A stretch of 64,000 nucleotides of DNA. Source: Rummeliibacillus sp. POC4 (GTDB lineage: Bacteria > Bacillota > Bacilli > Bacillales_A > Planococcaceae). The notes under the pieces are model-generated. The model saw only the letters and a program-made list of their open reading frames with translations. It had not been told where the DNA came from and did no database searches. Positions within the stretch are counted from its first letter, which is position 1; every line of letters starts with the position of its first letter. Shown here one piece after another: positions 7,711-16,616 of the stretch. Made by a program: the position numbers and the translations under genes. The stretch spans positions 18,029 through 82,028 of the forward strand of contig NZ_QWUA01000011.1 of NCBI RefSeq assembly GCF_003576525.1, in the 5' to 3' direction.

Positions 7711-10700
7711 ATGAGCTGGTTTAAAAAAATCGTCTCTCGCATTCTAGGTGACGAAGTGGAAGATACATCAACTGAGAATCATGCGAATAAAAACTACAAT
7801 GATGAAGATCAATATAAAACTTTTGAACAATTTGAAAATGATTATGAAGTAAACAATATAGATGAAGAATATTTAGATGACACATACACACAACAACAAA
7901 ATCAAAATGGTGAACCTAACTTCATCCGTAAAAGAGAATCGTTTAAATTCCCTTTAATTCCGGATGAAAATGATAAAAATAGTAGGACAAGCACATCTAC
8001 TTTACATACTCAGCATCAACAATCACAAAATGTAGATGTGCCCGATTGGCTTCAATCGAAAGAATTGGTAAGACCTGTTTCTAAAAGAACAAATAAGCAA
8101 GTTAACACCCAAAACCCATTTCTAGCTAAACAAGGTAATAATCAACGGCCAGAAGCATATACACCATTTGCACGTGAACCACGAGGATTAAGAGGTGTTG
8201 TGGAAAAGACAAATAGGGAAAATTATAATCCATTTAATCCAAATTGGACTAAAAGCTTAAATCAAAAGAATCCAATTGAAAAACAATCAAATGATTTAAA
8301 AACAAAAACGATTAAAAGTGAGTCTGTAACGCCTTCATACGTACCAAAAAAGAAAAAATTTGTACCGACGGATGTCCCATCTCCAATATATGGGTTCCAA
8401 AAACGCCCACAACAAGGTCGAGACATTTACGATTTGTTAGATAAAAAAGAGAAAAAAGAACAGAACTCTTCAAATCTAGCAGCACAAAATGAAGTAGCAG
8501 CTACAATAGTAACAGAATCGACAGTTTCTTCAATTTCAAAAGATGCTGCAGAGCATTCATCCGATAATTCTGTCGTAAAAGCGAATCTAAGTGAAACTCC
8601 TGTAAAAAAAACTAACAGCAATGTATTCGAAAAGAAACAAGATGATATAGAACTTAAAGTACAGGAAGGACAGGTTCAAAATACTGTAAATGAACATATA
8701 GTTGTAGAAAAGGTTTTATCTCAAGAACCAATGCAAAGTCCTATAAGTGTACAAGATAAATCAGTAGTAGAAACAAATTCATTGGAAACCAAAAATGAAA
8801 TTAGTTGCGATGAATCAGTAACTACTAATATAAAATCTGATGAAATAGAAATGATGATGGATGAGTTAGATACGCAAGGTTTAGTTGAACAAACAGAAAC
8901 AAGCTCAGCTCAAGAACAAGAAGCTGAGAAAGAAGTAGATACAGAAATACCAGGAACAGATTCCACTATCTCTGTTGACGCAGATCAAATGGATACTATA
9001 GACAATATTTCTGAAGAATTAAAGCATAACGAATCCAATGATGTGCAAAATGTTCAAGAGCCGATTCAAACTGGAAGTCGCATACCATTTAATGTAGTGA
9101 TGCTTAAATCTGATAAGAAAAAAATAGAAAAATTAAATAAACAGATCATACCATTACCAAGTAAAAAGTCTTGGGGCGATTTCAAAACAAATCCTATTCA
9201 AAGAAAAGAAGAAATCTCTATAGAAAAAAATTTACAAGAAGAAATTTCAGCAATTCTAGAAGAAAAAGTAATTGAAGAAGAAAAAGTAATTGAAGAAGAA
9301 AAAGTAATTGAAGATGAAGTAGTAATCGAAGATGAAAAAGTAATTGAAGAAGAAAAAGTAATTGAAGATGAAGTAGTAATCGAAGATGAAAAAGTAATTG
9401 AAGAAGAAAAAGTAATTGAAGATGAAGTAGTAATCGAAGATGAAAAAGTAATTGAAGAAGAAAAAGTAATCGAAGATGAAGTAGTAATCGAAGACGAAAA
9501 AGTAATTGAAGATGAAGAAGTAATTGAAAATGAAAAAGTAATTGAAGCTGAGAAAGTTATAGAAGATGAACCAGTTATAGCTACAGTTGATCATTCAATT
9601 ACCTTAGATGATGCCCAACAAGAAGAAAAATCAGCAACGATTCCAGTTACTTTCGAACAACAAAGTAATACTATAGTAGAACAAGAGCCTCCACAAGTGA
9701 ATGATCATCTTGAAAAAGCAATTTCGTATCTTGAACCACCAGAAGAACAAACTGAGGACTTTGAATGGATGGATGCTCAAGGTGCAAAATTAATCGAGGC
9801 TTTGTCATATTTCCAAATTGAAGGGGAAATCGTACAAATTGTTCAGGGACCTGCTGTAACACAGTTTGAAATTACTGTTGGTCATGGGGTAAAAGTAAGT
9901 AAAATACGTAATTTAGCGGACGATTTAAAACTTGCATTAGCAGCAAAAGACATAAGAATTCAAGCGCCTATTCCTGGGAAAAGTTCAATTGGTATTGAAA
10001 TCCCAAATCGCACATCTCGCCCTGTCAGACTTTCAGAAGTTGTTACCCATGAATCTTTTGTAGATTCAAAATCTCCACTGGAAGCTGCATTAGGATTGGA
10101 TTTAACAGGGGAGCCTGTTACTATCGATTTACGAAAAATGCCACATGGAATGATTGCAGGAGCTACTGGTTCAGGGAAATCTGTGTGTATAAACTCACTT
10201 TTAATCAGTTTGCTATTGAAAGCTAGTCCGCAAGATGTAAAATTGATGTTAATCGACCCTAAGATGGTAGAGCTTGCACCATTCAATCATATTCCACATC
10301 TTGTAAGTCCTGTTATTACAGATGTTAAGGCAGCAACTGCGGCTCTTAAATGGGCAGTTGAAGAGATGGACCGACGTTATCAACTATTTGCTCATTTAGG
10401 GGCGCGTGACATTACAAGATATAACAAGATGGTTGAAAAAGAACGGAAATTCTCGTTGAAGATGCCTTATCTTGTAATAGTGATTGATGAATTAGCGGAT
10501 TTAATGATGATGTCTCCACAAGAAGTAGAAGAGTCTATTTGCCGCATTGCACAAAAAGCACGTGCATGCGGGATTCATCTAGTTTTGGCAACACAAAGAC
10601 CATCAGTCGATGTTATTACGGGGTTGATCAAATCCAATATTCCAACGCGAATTGCGTTTTCTGTTTCATCACATGTGGACTCTCGTACTATCTTAGATAG

Positions 10701-11124
10701 CCAAGGTGCTGAAAGACTATTAGGTAGAGGAGATATGCTTTACTTAGGCAATGGCATGTCTGCACCAGTGCGTGTACAAGGTACATATGTCACAGATGAA
10801 GAGATTGAAGCAGTGACAAACTATGTTCGCACTCTTGGGGAACCAGATTACTTATTTGAACAAGAAGAATTATTAAAGAAAGTCGATTCAATTGAAGAAC
10901 AAGACGAACTGTTCGAAGAAGCATGTCGCTATATTTGTAGCGAAGGTTCTGTATCAGCGTCTTCCTTGCAACGTAAATATCGTATTGGCTATAATCGAGC
11001 AGCAAGATTAGTGGATATGATGGAGGCACAAGGATTTATCTCAGAATCAAAAGGAACAAAACCAAGAGATGTTTTTTTAACCGAAAGTGATTTAGAAGAA
11101 ATATTCGGTTCTTATGATGTATAA
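7711..11124 (+). CDS. sftA: DNA translocase SftA (FtsK/SpoIIIE family, soluble type)
   Basis: SftA is the soluble FtsK-type translocase that moves chromosomal DNA away from the closing septum. The first 650 or so residues are a charged, low-complexity linker without membrane segments. The C-terminal motor carries Walker A GATGSGKS at 817-824 and Walker B LVIVIDELADL at about 921-931, followed by a winged-helix gamma domain (from about 1060) that reads KOPS-like sequences. At 1137 residues it is longer than the 952 of B. subtilis SftA, in part because of a tandem glutamate-rich repeat at about 517-625. ATG 7711 is used because MSWFKK matches the family start; two upstream in-frame GTG codons are possible but less likely. 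Located upstream of murC, as in B. subtilis. Confidence 0.93.
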   Translation: MSWFKKIVSRILGDEVEDTSTENHANKNYNDEDQYKTFEQFENDYEVNNIDEEYLDDTYTQQQNQNGEPNFIRKRESFKFPLIPDENDKNSRTSTSTLHTQHQQSQNVDVPDWLQSKELVRPVSKRTNKQVNTQNPFLAKQGNNQRPEAYTPFAREPRGLRGVVEKTNRENYNPFNPNWTKSLNQKNPIEKQSNDLKTKTIKSESVTPSYVPKKKKFVPTDVPSPIYGFQKRPQQGRDIYDLLDKKEKKEQNSSNLAAQNEVAATIVTESTVSSISKDAAEHSSDNSVVKANLSETPVKKTNSNVFEKKQDDIELKVQEGQVQNTVNEHIVVEKVLSQEPMQSPISVQDKSVVETNSLETKNEISCDESVTTNIKSDEIEMMMDELDTQGLVEQTETSSAQEQEAEKEVDTEIPGTDSTISVDADQMDTIDNISEELKHNESNDVQNVQEPIQTGSRIPFNVVMLKSDKKKIEKLNKQIIPLPSKKSWGDFKTNPIQRKEEISIEKNLQEEISAILEEKVIEEEKVIEEEKVIEDEVVIEDEKVIEEEKVIEDEVVIEDEKVIEEEKVIEDEVVIEDEKVIEEEKVIEDEVVIEDEKVIEDEEVIENEKVIEAEKVIEDEPVIATVDHSITLDDAQQEEKSATIPVTFEQQSNTIVEQEPPQVNDHLEKAISYLEPPEEQTEDFEWMDAQGAKLIEALSYFQIEGEIVQIVQGPAVTQFEITVGHGVKVSKIRNLADDLKLALAAKDIRIQAPIPGKSSIGIEIPNRTSRPVRLSEVVTHESFVDSKSPLEAALGLDLTGEPVTIDLRKMPHGMIAGATGSGKSVCINSLLISLLLKASPQDVKLMLIDPKMVELAPFNHIPHLVSPVITDVKAATAALKWAVEEMDRRYQLFAHLGARDITRYNKMVEKERKFSLKMPYLVIVIDELADLMMMSPQEVEESICRIAQKARACGIHLVLATQRPSVDVITGLIKSNIPTRIAFSVSSHVDSRTILDSQGAERLLGRGDMLYLGNGMSAPVRVQGTYVTDEEIEAVTNYVRTLGEPDYLFEQEELLKKVDSIEEQDELFEEACRYICSEGSVSASSLQRKYRIGYNRAARLVDMMEAQGFISESKGTKPRDVFLTESDLEEIFGSYDV
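9262..9573 (+). repeat. Tandem 18-bp coding repeat (E-x-V-I-E-x units) with 54-bp higher order
   Basis: About 17 consecutive six-codon units encode variants of EKVIEE, EKVIED and EVVIED. In the centre three units form a 54-bp block repeated four times nearly without change, which suggests recent unequal crossover or slippage. Later units diverge (EEVIEN, EKVIEA, EPVIAT). The segment lies in the SftA linker and keeps the reading frame. The opposite strand is open here only because of the repeat. Confidence 0.9.
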
Positions 11125-11188
11125 AATACACCTGTTTCAGCATATTTTTTCTACTTTAAGCTGAAAATAATAAGGAATTAGTGATTAG

Positions 11189-11217
11189 TTTAGAACTTCG
11201 TTAAATCGTGCTATAAT
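11189..11217 (+). promoter_or_regulatory. Extended -10 promoter upstream of murC
   Basis: TGCTATAAT is a good extended -10 element; the -35 (TTTAGA, 17 bases away) is weak. It predicts a leader of about 250 nt before murC. Confidence 0.6.
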
Positions 11218-11223
11218 GATAGA

Positions 11224-11469
11224 TGTTTTAATTTAAGCAGATAAAAAATAACTTACTATGGAAGTTTAAAAGGTTAGAGTTTCAGCCTATTAATGGACGT
11301 ATTGTCCAAAGATAAAGTCGAACGACAACTCAAAAACTTGAAGAACAAGAGGGTTTGCTTGAATGGTTGTGCAAATAACTTTACCATCAAGAAGCCACCG
11401 TTTTTTACGGCGAGCAGTTCATAGATTTGATTATTCAAGGGTAAGGAAACTTTCCCAGGAGGTTTCAAC
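11224..11469 (+). promoter_or_regulatory. Candidate structured 5' leader of murC (or decayed gene remnant)
   Basis: A 246-base stretch between the extended -10 promoter and murC has no real gene. It holds a CCGT/ACGG hairpin with a T loop at 11398-11410 and, at 11439-11456, a GGG-TAAG-GAAA-CTTT-CCC stem with a GNRA tetraloop whose last base touches the murC Shine-Dalgarno AGGAGG (11457-11462). One frame from 11316 to 11444, broken by a stop at 11376, reads like protein (LEEQEGLLEWLCK, then [12 protein letters not shown]), so a dead small gene is an alternative. There is no T-box motif and no terminator. Confidence 0.4.
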
Positions 11470-12777
11470 ATGACAGTTTATCATTTTACAGGTATTAAGG
11501 GTTCAGGAATGAGTTCACTTGCTCAAATTTTGTTTGATTCAGGAGAACAAGTACAAGGATCAGATATTGAAACATACTTTTTCACTGAAGAACCACTTAG
11601 AAAACGTAACATAACAATTTTGCCATTTGATGCAAATAATATTACAGAAGGGATGACTGTTATTGCAGGTAATGCTTTTCCAGACAGCCATCCAGAAATT
11701 GTACGTGCCAAAGAATTAGGTGTTGAAGTTATTCGTTATCATAAGTTCTTAGGTAATTACTTAGAAAAGTTCACTTCGGTTGCTATAACAGGTGCACATG
11801 GTAAAACTTCTACTACAGGGTTAATGGCTCATGTATTAGAAGGTGCTAATCCAACATCTTATTTAATCGGTGATGGTACTGGAGGCGGGGCTAAAAACGC
11901 TCAAAATCTAGTAATGGAAGCTTGTGAATATCGACGTCATTTCCTTGCATATCATCCAGACTATGCGGTTATGACGAACATCGATTTTGACCATCCAGAT
12001 TATTATAAAGATATTGAGGATGTATTTGATGCATTTCAAACTATGGCCCTTCAAGTGAAAAAGGCAATTGTAGCTTGCGGCGATGACGAGCACTTACAAA
12101 AGATTAAAGCAAATGTACCAGTTGTTTATTACGGTTTTGGTTCAGAAAATGATTTTGAAGCTCGTAATGTAGAAAAAACAACTACAGGGACTTCTTTTGA
12201 AGTATATGTACGCAATGAGTTTTATAATAAATTCTTTATCCCTATGTTCGGTGATCATAATGTATTAAATACTTTGGCTGTTATATCACTTTGTCATTAT
12301 GAAGAACTTCCAGCAGATTTGATTCAAGAACGCCTTCATACGTATCAAGGTGTTAAACGTCGTTTTACTGAAACAAACATCGGTAAACGTACATTAATCG
12401 ATGATTACGCACATCATCCAACTGAAATAAGTGCAACGATTCAATCTGCTCGTCAAAAATATCCAAATCGTGAACTTGTGGCGATTTTCCAACCACATAC
12501 TTTTACACGTACAAAAGCATTTCTACAAAACTTTGCAGATAGCTTAAGTAAAGCTGATAGTGTTTACTTATGTGATATTTTTGGTTCAGCACGTGAAAAA
12601 TCTGGTGCTTTATCAATTCAAGATTTAGCTAATTTAATTGAAGGTAGCAAAGTGCTAACAATGGATGTTATTCCAGATTTACTAACACATGAAGATTCTG
12701 TATTCTTATTCATGGGTGCTGGAGATATCCATAAATTCCAAAATGCATTTGAAAATACTATTAAAGAAAATATTTAA
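11470..12777 (+). CDS. murC: UDP-N-acetylmuramate--L-alanine ligase MurC
   Basis: MurC adds L-alanine to UDP-N-acetylmuramic acid, the first amino-acid step of peptidoglycan precursor synthesis in the cytoplasm. The Mur ligase ATP loop GAHGKTSTT is at 108-116, the N-terminal Rossmann motif GIKGSGMSS at 8-16, and the C-terminal domain contains DDYAHHPTE. The 435-residue length is normal. AGGAGG lies 7 bases before the ATG. The gene follows sftA after a 345-bp gap with its own promoter, and a terminator follows it. Identification is firm. Confidence 0.97.
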   Translation: MTVYHFTGIKGSGMSSLAQILFDSGEQVQGSDIETYFFTEEPLRKRNITILPFDANNITEGMTVIAGNAFPDSHPEIVRAKELGVEVIRYHKFLGNYLEKFTSVAITGAHGKTSTTGLMAHVLEGANPTSYLIGDGTGGGAKNAQNLVMEACEYRRHFLAYHPDYAVMTNIDFDHPDYYKDIEDVFDAFQTMALQVKKAIVACGDDEHLQKIKANVPVVYYGFGSENDFEARNVEKTTTGTSFEVYVRNEFYNKFFIPMFGDHNVLNTLAVISLCHYEELPADLIQERLHTYQGVKRRFTETNIGKRTLIDDYAHHPTEISATIQSARQKYPNRELVAIFQPHTFTRTKAFLQNFADSLSKADSVYLCDIFGSAREKSGALSIQDLANLIEGSKVLTMDVIPDLLTHEDSVFLFMGAGDIHKFQNAFENTIKENI

Positions 12778-12797
12778 ATAACAACGTAAAGTAGAAG

Positions 12798-12831
12798 GCT
12801 GAAGGAACATTATTGTTTACTTCAGCTTTTT
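12798..12831 (+). terminator. Terminator of murC
   Basis: GCTGAAG and CTTCAGC pair around a 15-base loop, followed by five T. Confidence 0.8.
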
Positions 12832-13025
12832 GCATAATGAAAAAGATGAAGAATGAAACTCGCTAAAAGTTTTATGTTAAATATATGCATATTTTCGATA
12901 ATAAAACATACATATTACAATTCAAAAAATCTTATAAAAAACAAATTTGAAATAGTCGCCAATAGACTAACATTTCACTGGCAGGATATAGAAAATATTT
13001 GTAGAATATAAATTAGATAAGTGAT

Positions 13026-13052
13026 GTTTAAATACACTTATTTTGTGGAAAT
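13026..13052 (+). promoter_or_regulatory. Candidate sigma-B-type promoter of ytxGH
   Basis: GTTTAA at 13026-13031 is a full match to the sigma-B -35 element; 15 bases later comes GGAAAT, a 4-of-6 match to GGGTAT. ytxGH in B. subtilis is a general stress operon under sigma-B, which fits. The 170 bases between the murC terminator and this site are AT-rich with nothing else recognised. Confidence 0.4.
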
Positions 13053-13081
13053 ATCCATATAGAGAGAATGGAGGTACAAAA

Positions 13082-13546
13082 ATGATTGTTATTCTATACA
13101 TTGCTGCATTGGTAGCCGCAATTGGCTTTTTAGTATTATGTATTGGTTTAGCTATGACATTGAGTTCATTGAAAAAGACAATGGATAATGTTGCCAATAT
13201 AATGGCAGGCATTGAAGGGCAAATGGAAGGTATTACGAGAGAAACTACAAGTCTATTAGAAAAGACGAATATGCTTGCTGAAGACATTCAAGGAAAGTCT
13301 CAACAATTGAATTCAGTAGTAACTGCGGTTAAGGGCTTCGGTGAGTCTGTTAGTGGCTTAAGTGATTCTGTAAAGCATATAACTACATCCATTAATACAA
13401 ATGTATCAAAAAATAGTGATCAAATCGCTCAAGTAATTCAATGGAGCAATGCCTTTATCGGAATCCGTGATAAGCTGAAAAAGCAAAAGGCAACAGAAAC
13501 AGAAACAATTTATGAAGAAGTTCCAAAGAAACACAAACGTAAATAA
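13082..13546 (+). CDS. ytxG: DUF948 general stress protein YtxG
   Basis: A 154-residue DUF948 protein with one N-terminal membrane helix (VILYIAALVAAIGFLVLCIGLAM, about 3-25) and a long predicted coiled-coil tail similar in look to methyl-accepting chemotaxis proteins, ending in a basic KKHKRK. Start ATG 13082 follows GGAGG; a longer open frame upstream has no site. Its partner ytxH begins 14 bases downstream. Family function is unknown; in B. subtilis it is induced by general stress. Confidence 0.88.
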   Translation: MIVILYIAALVAAIGFLVLCIGLAMTLSSLKKTMDNVANIMAGIEGQMEGITRETTSLLEKTNMLAEDIQGKSQQLNSVVTAVKGFGESVSGLSDSVKHITTSINTNVSKNSDQIAQVIQWSNAFIGIRDKLKKQKATETETIYEEVPKKHKRK

Positions 13547-13560
13547 TAGGGGGGATTTAA

Positions 13561-14109
13561 TTGGTGGAAAAGAAACCTAATTACAGTGAAGTAAGAAACG
13601 TTGGTTTAGAAGAAAGTGGACAAACGTATTTACCCCAAACTTATGAAAGACGTCCTGATTCTCTTTATACAAACGAAGATGGAGTAGTCAATCTCAAAGA
13701 CTTTATCATAGGTGCATTTGTTGGAGGTATAGTTGGAGCAGCTACAGCATTATTTTTAGCGCCTAAAGCTGGAAAAGAATTACGCAGTGATGTGGCAATT
13801 CAAGCTAGCCAATTGAAAGAAAAAAGCGCTGGATTTACATCTACTGCAAAAGAAAAAACAGTAGAATTATCCAAAAAAGTACAAGAACAGTCTGGTCAGT
13901 TGGTTGGAAAAGTGAAAAATTTAAAATCTACTTCTACACCTCCATTTGATGATGGAACAGTTTCCTATGAAGGAGAAGAACCATTAGATATTATGGAAAC
14001 GATGGAAAAGACTATTGCTGAATTTGAAGCTGAAAACAATGAACATACAGCTGTTACTGAAGCAATTGAAGAAGCTATATCAGAACCAGCAAAAAAAGAA
14101 ACTAAATAA
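13561..14109 (+). CDS. ytxH: YtxH-like general stress protein
   Basis: The YtxH domain is visible at about 46-74: a glycine-rich membrane segment (FIIGAFVGGIVGAATALFLA) followed by PKAGKELR. The remainder is a Lys/Glu/Gln-rich, apolipoprotein-like helical region and an acidic tail of about 60 residues. At 182 residues it is longer than the B. subtilis protein. The start is TTG 13561 or the GTG 3 bases later; GGGGGG lies 6 or 9 bases upstream. The third gene of the B. subtilis operon, ytxJ, is absent: a terminator follows directly. Confidence 0.85.
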   Translation: MVEKKPNYSEVRNVGLEESGQTYLPQTYERRPDSLYTNEDGVVNLKDFIIGAFVGGIVGAATALFLAPKAGKELRSDVAIQASQLKEKSAGFTSTAKEKTVELSKKVQEQSGQLVGKVKNLKSTSTPPFDDGTVSYEGEEPLDIMETMEKTIAEFEAENNEHTAVTEAIEEAISEPAKKETK

Positions 14110-14143
14110 GATAAAAAAGTTAACGAAAAACAACTTTTTACAA

Positions 14144-14190
14144 AAAGCCACGAAAATTTTACAATCTGTAAATTTTTCGTGGCTTTGTTT
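14144..14190 (+). terminator. Terminator of ytxGH
   Basis: AAAGCCACGAAAATTTTACA and a near-complementary arm form a long stem with a very short loop, then a T-rich tail. It also lies downstream of the convergent FtsA-like gene. Confidence 0.85.
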
Positions 14191-14249
14191 TGGTTTAGTT
14201 CGTGGTCAAATATTTTTACAACGGACACTTTCAATGTAAAATAGGTCAA

Positions 14250-16439
14250 TTAGTTATTCTCTTGTGATGTGAGAACCTCATTAGTATGAGTAGCAGTTGT
14301 AGGTATAAGATTAATCAAAAGTTGATCGCCCCCGAAAATTTCAGCATCAAACTGTGATGGCTCGCCATTTCTTAAGATTTCAAAGGTTCCTTTGAAATTA
14401 GTAGGTAATTGCCAATCAGAGTATCGGAATACATCTTGGTATGTAAAACGAGAAGATTCTAATTCGGAAAATTGAAGTTGATCCCCACTTTTAATTTCAG
14501 TTGTGCTATTCGCTATTTCTCCATTGACCAATATGCTAAAGGATGGTTTTTTTAACTCTAACTTTTCATCTTGAAAAGAAACTAAAATACGATTTTCTAA
14601 ATTTATATTGAAGTGGTTAGCAATATCATAAATAGTTGGACGTTTTGCTGCCTGTATATTAATATGGTCGCCATTCTTTACTTGAAAGTATGGTTTTGCG
14701 GGTTGATTATTAACAAAAATTTGGTTATTAAATTCTGGAAACTGTACAGTTGTACGATCTTTTATAATAAAGAATGGTTGAGTCTCATTCAATAGATGTT
14801 CTTTACCTGTCCATGATAATATTTGTTGAACATTTTGGGCTTTGTCGATAGTTAATATGTCTCCATCTTTTAGAAGAGTAGTAATTTCTGCTGGTTGATC
14901 GTTTAACCTAATTTTAGGTTGAATTACAAACGGCTCCTCATTAATATAAACTGTCCAATCATCTTCACATTCAATCATGTCTTGTATGGTTGCTTTTGCT
15001 GGTTCCCCATCAGCACCTTCAATAAGTTCAATGACATCCCCATTTTGGATAGGATGTTTTGTAGATGCTTTTTCGCCATTTACAAGTATTTCTGTAGGGC
15101 TACCATGACCACCAGGTACAAAAATATCTTGTCCATTCACTGTTACGCCTATTGCTAGCCCAGGTTTCCCATATAAACGGTTGATGCTAACATTTGCAGC
15201 TAAAAGGGCATCAGCCACTGTCATCTCTTTAACTTCGAATAATCGAACAACTTGCTGATTCACTATTACTGACATGTATTTAATTGGAGAGTTTTTTGCC
15301 GCAATAGCAATTCCAATAGGTGTAACAAGTTCTGGTGATACTGGTACATGATCTTCATGAGTAAGTTTTTGAATAGCATCTATTCCTCGTACTGCTGCAC
15401 GATTTTTAGGGATTTCGAGAAACTTACACAATTCATCAGTAATTTCAGGTGTTAAACTTCCACCACCGACAAGCAAGACGGCTTTCGGTGCTACTTGACT
15501 ATTAAGTCGAAGAATCTCATTTCCTATTGATGATGCAAGGGATGCTACGGCTGGTCTTAGAACATCCATTATTTCTTCTTTTTGATAGATTTGTTCAAAT
15601 CCTAAAATATCTGAGATGGAAATTTCATCATGTTTTGACATGTCACGTTTTACTTTTTCAGCAACTGGGAAGTCTAATAGGTAATGATCACTTAAAGCTT
15701 CTGTAATTTCATCTCCAGCTGTTGGTACCATCCCATATGCTACAACTGTCCCTTTATTTGTAATCGCAATATCAGAGGTACCAGCACCAATATCAACGAG
15801 TGCAACATTTAAACGACGCATAGTTGTTGGGATTAAAGCATTAATGGCTGCAATAGGTTCTAATGTCAAACCTTCCATTTCTAAACCTGCACGTTTTAAG
15901 GCAGCTAGCAGGGATTCTACGACGACTCTCGGAAGAAATGTAGCAATTACTTCAACTTCTGCTTCTTCACCTTGTTGATCCATTAAGCTACCGATTTCTT
16001 GATTGTCTAATCGATAGTATAAAACGGAATAGCCAACACAATAATAATGATTACTATGTCCCTTTTCATTATGCGCTAGTAATTGTTGTTGTGCCTTCTG
16101 AACAGCCGCCAATTCCAATCGATTAATATCATCCTCTGTTATTGCTGGACGATTTTTTATATCCAATGAAGCAGAGCCTTGTTCTGTTTTTAAAGCACGT
16201 CCAGCTGCAGCAACGCTTACTGAACGAAGTGGACCGTGTTTTTCTTCTAATTGTTCTTTTACATGTTGAATTACAGACGCAACATGTATAACATTATGTA
16301 TTTGACCATCGACCATTGCGCGTTCTTTGTGTTCTTCTGCTATTAAATCAACTACGTGAAATTTTTCATCTTGTTCTTCTAAAATGATACCGACTACAGA
16401 ACGAGTTCCTATATCTAATGCAAAGAGTTTTGAAGCCAC
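14250..16439 (-). CDS. FtsA/PilM-like actin-fold ATPase with C-terminal repeat modules
   Basis: A 729-residue cytoplasmic protein. Residues 1-380 form an actin-like ATPase: phosphate-1 loop ALDIGTRS at 7-14, phosphate-2 loop VDIGAGTSDIAI at 215-226 and adenosine motif VLLVGGGSLTPE at 321-332, with an SHS2-like segment between. This matches FtsA/PilM-type proteins. The last 300 residues hold about five related units, each with V-N-G/N near the start and x-x-G-D-x-I/L about 15-20 residues later (around 450-472, 496-532, 574-597, 635-657, 687-710), a pattern like small beta-grasp or SLBB folds. Start is GTG 16439 with AAAGG about 10 bases before it. It is a lone gene, convergent with ytxH and divergent from aroA. 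True FtsA is normally beside ftsZ, so this is a paralogue of unknown role. Confidence 0.85.
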   Translation of the reverse strand: MASKLFALDIGTRSVVGIILEEQDEKFHVVDLIAEEHKERAMVDGQIHNVIHVASVIQHVKEQLEEKHGPLRSVSVAAAGRALKTEQGSASLDIKNRPAITEDDINRLELAAVQKAQQQLLAHNEKGHSNHYYCVGYSVLYYRLDNQEIGSLMDQQGEEAEVEVIATFLPRVVVESLLAALKRAGLEMEGLTLEPIAAINALIPTTMRRLNVALVDIGAGTSDIAITNKGTVVAYGMVPTAGDEITEALSDHYLLDFPVAEKVKRDMSKHDEISISDILGFEQIYQKEEIMDVLRPAVASLASSIGNEILRLNSQVAPKAVLLVGGGSLTPEITDELCKFLEIPKNRAAVRGIDAIQKLTHEDHVPVSPELVTPIGIAIAAKNSPIKYMSVIVNQQVVRLFEVKEMTVADALLAANVSINRLYGKPGLAIGVTVNGQDIFVPGGHGSPTEILVNGEKASTKHPIQNGDVIELIEGADGEPAKATIQDMIECEDDWTVYINEEPFVIQPKIRLNDQPAEITTLLKDGDILTIDKAQNVQQILSWTGKEHLLNETQPFFIIKDRTTVQFPEFNNQIFVNNQPAKPYFQVKNGDHINIQAAKRPTIYDIANHFNINLENRILVSFQDEKLELKKPSFSILVNGEIANSTTEIKSGDQLQFSELESSRFTYQDVFRYSDWQLPTNFKGTFEILRNGEPSQFDAEIFGGDQLLINLIPTTATHTNEVLTSQENN

Positions 16440-16508
16440 ATTTACCCAACCTTTCTAAGAAATTAGAAAACTTTTAGCTTTATCGCGTTGAAGCGCTAAA
16501 GAAAAAGC

Positions 16509-16537
16509 GTGACATTCTTGTTTGAATTGATTATAAT
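16509..16537 (+). promoter_or_regulatory. Sigma-A promoter of aroA
   Basis: GTGACA, 17 bases, TATAAT, 80 bases upstream of the aroA start. Confidence 0.8.
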
Positions 16538-16616
16538 GTTCCTAATATCATAAAATGTATCATAGTTTTCAGACTTCTGAAAGTACCTGATACGAAGGAA
16601 GAGAGGAGAAACGGCA

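Noticed and set aside
9256..9594. Minus-strand open frame of 112 codons, rich in Phe, Tyr and Asn
   Set aside because: It is the antisense of the glutamate-rich SftA repeat; its openness follows from the repeat and it has no ribosome binding site.
11293..11424. 43-codon ATG frame in the murC leader
   Set aside because: No ribosome binding site and an ordinary-looking product; not called as a gene.
16480..16510. cre-like TGAAGCGCTAAAG before aroA
   Set aside because: One base is missing between the TGAA and CG parts, so it does not align with the cre consensus.
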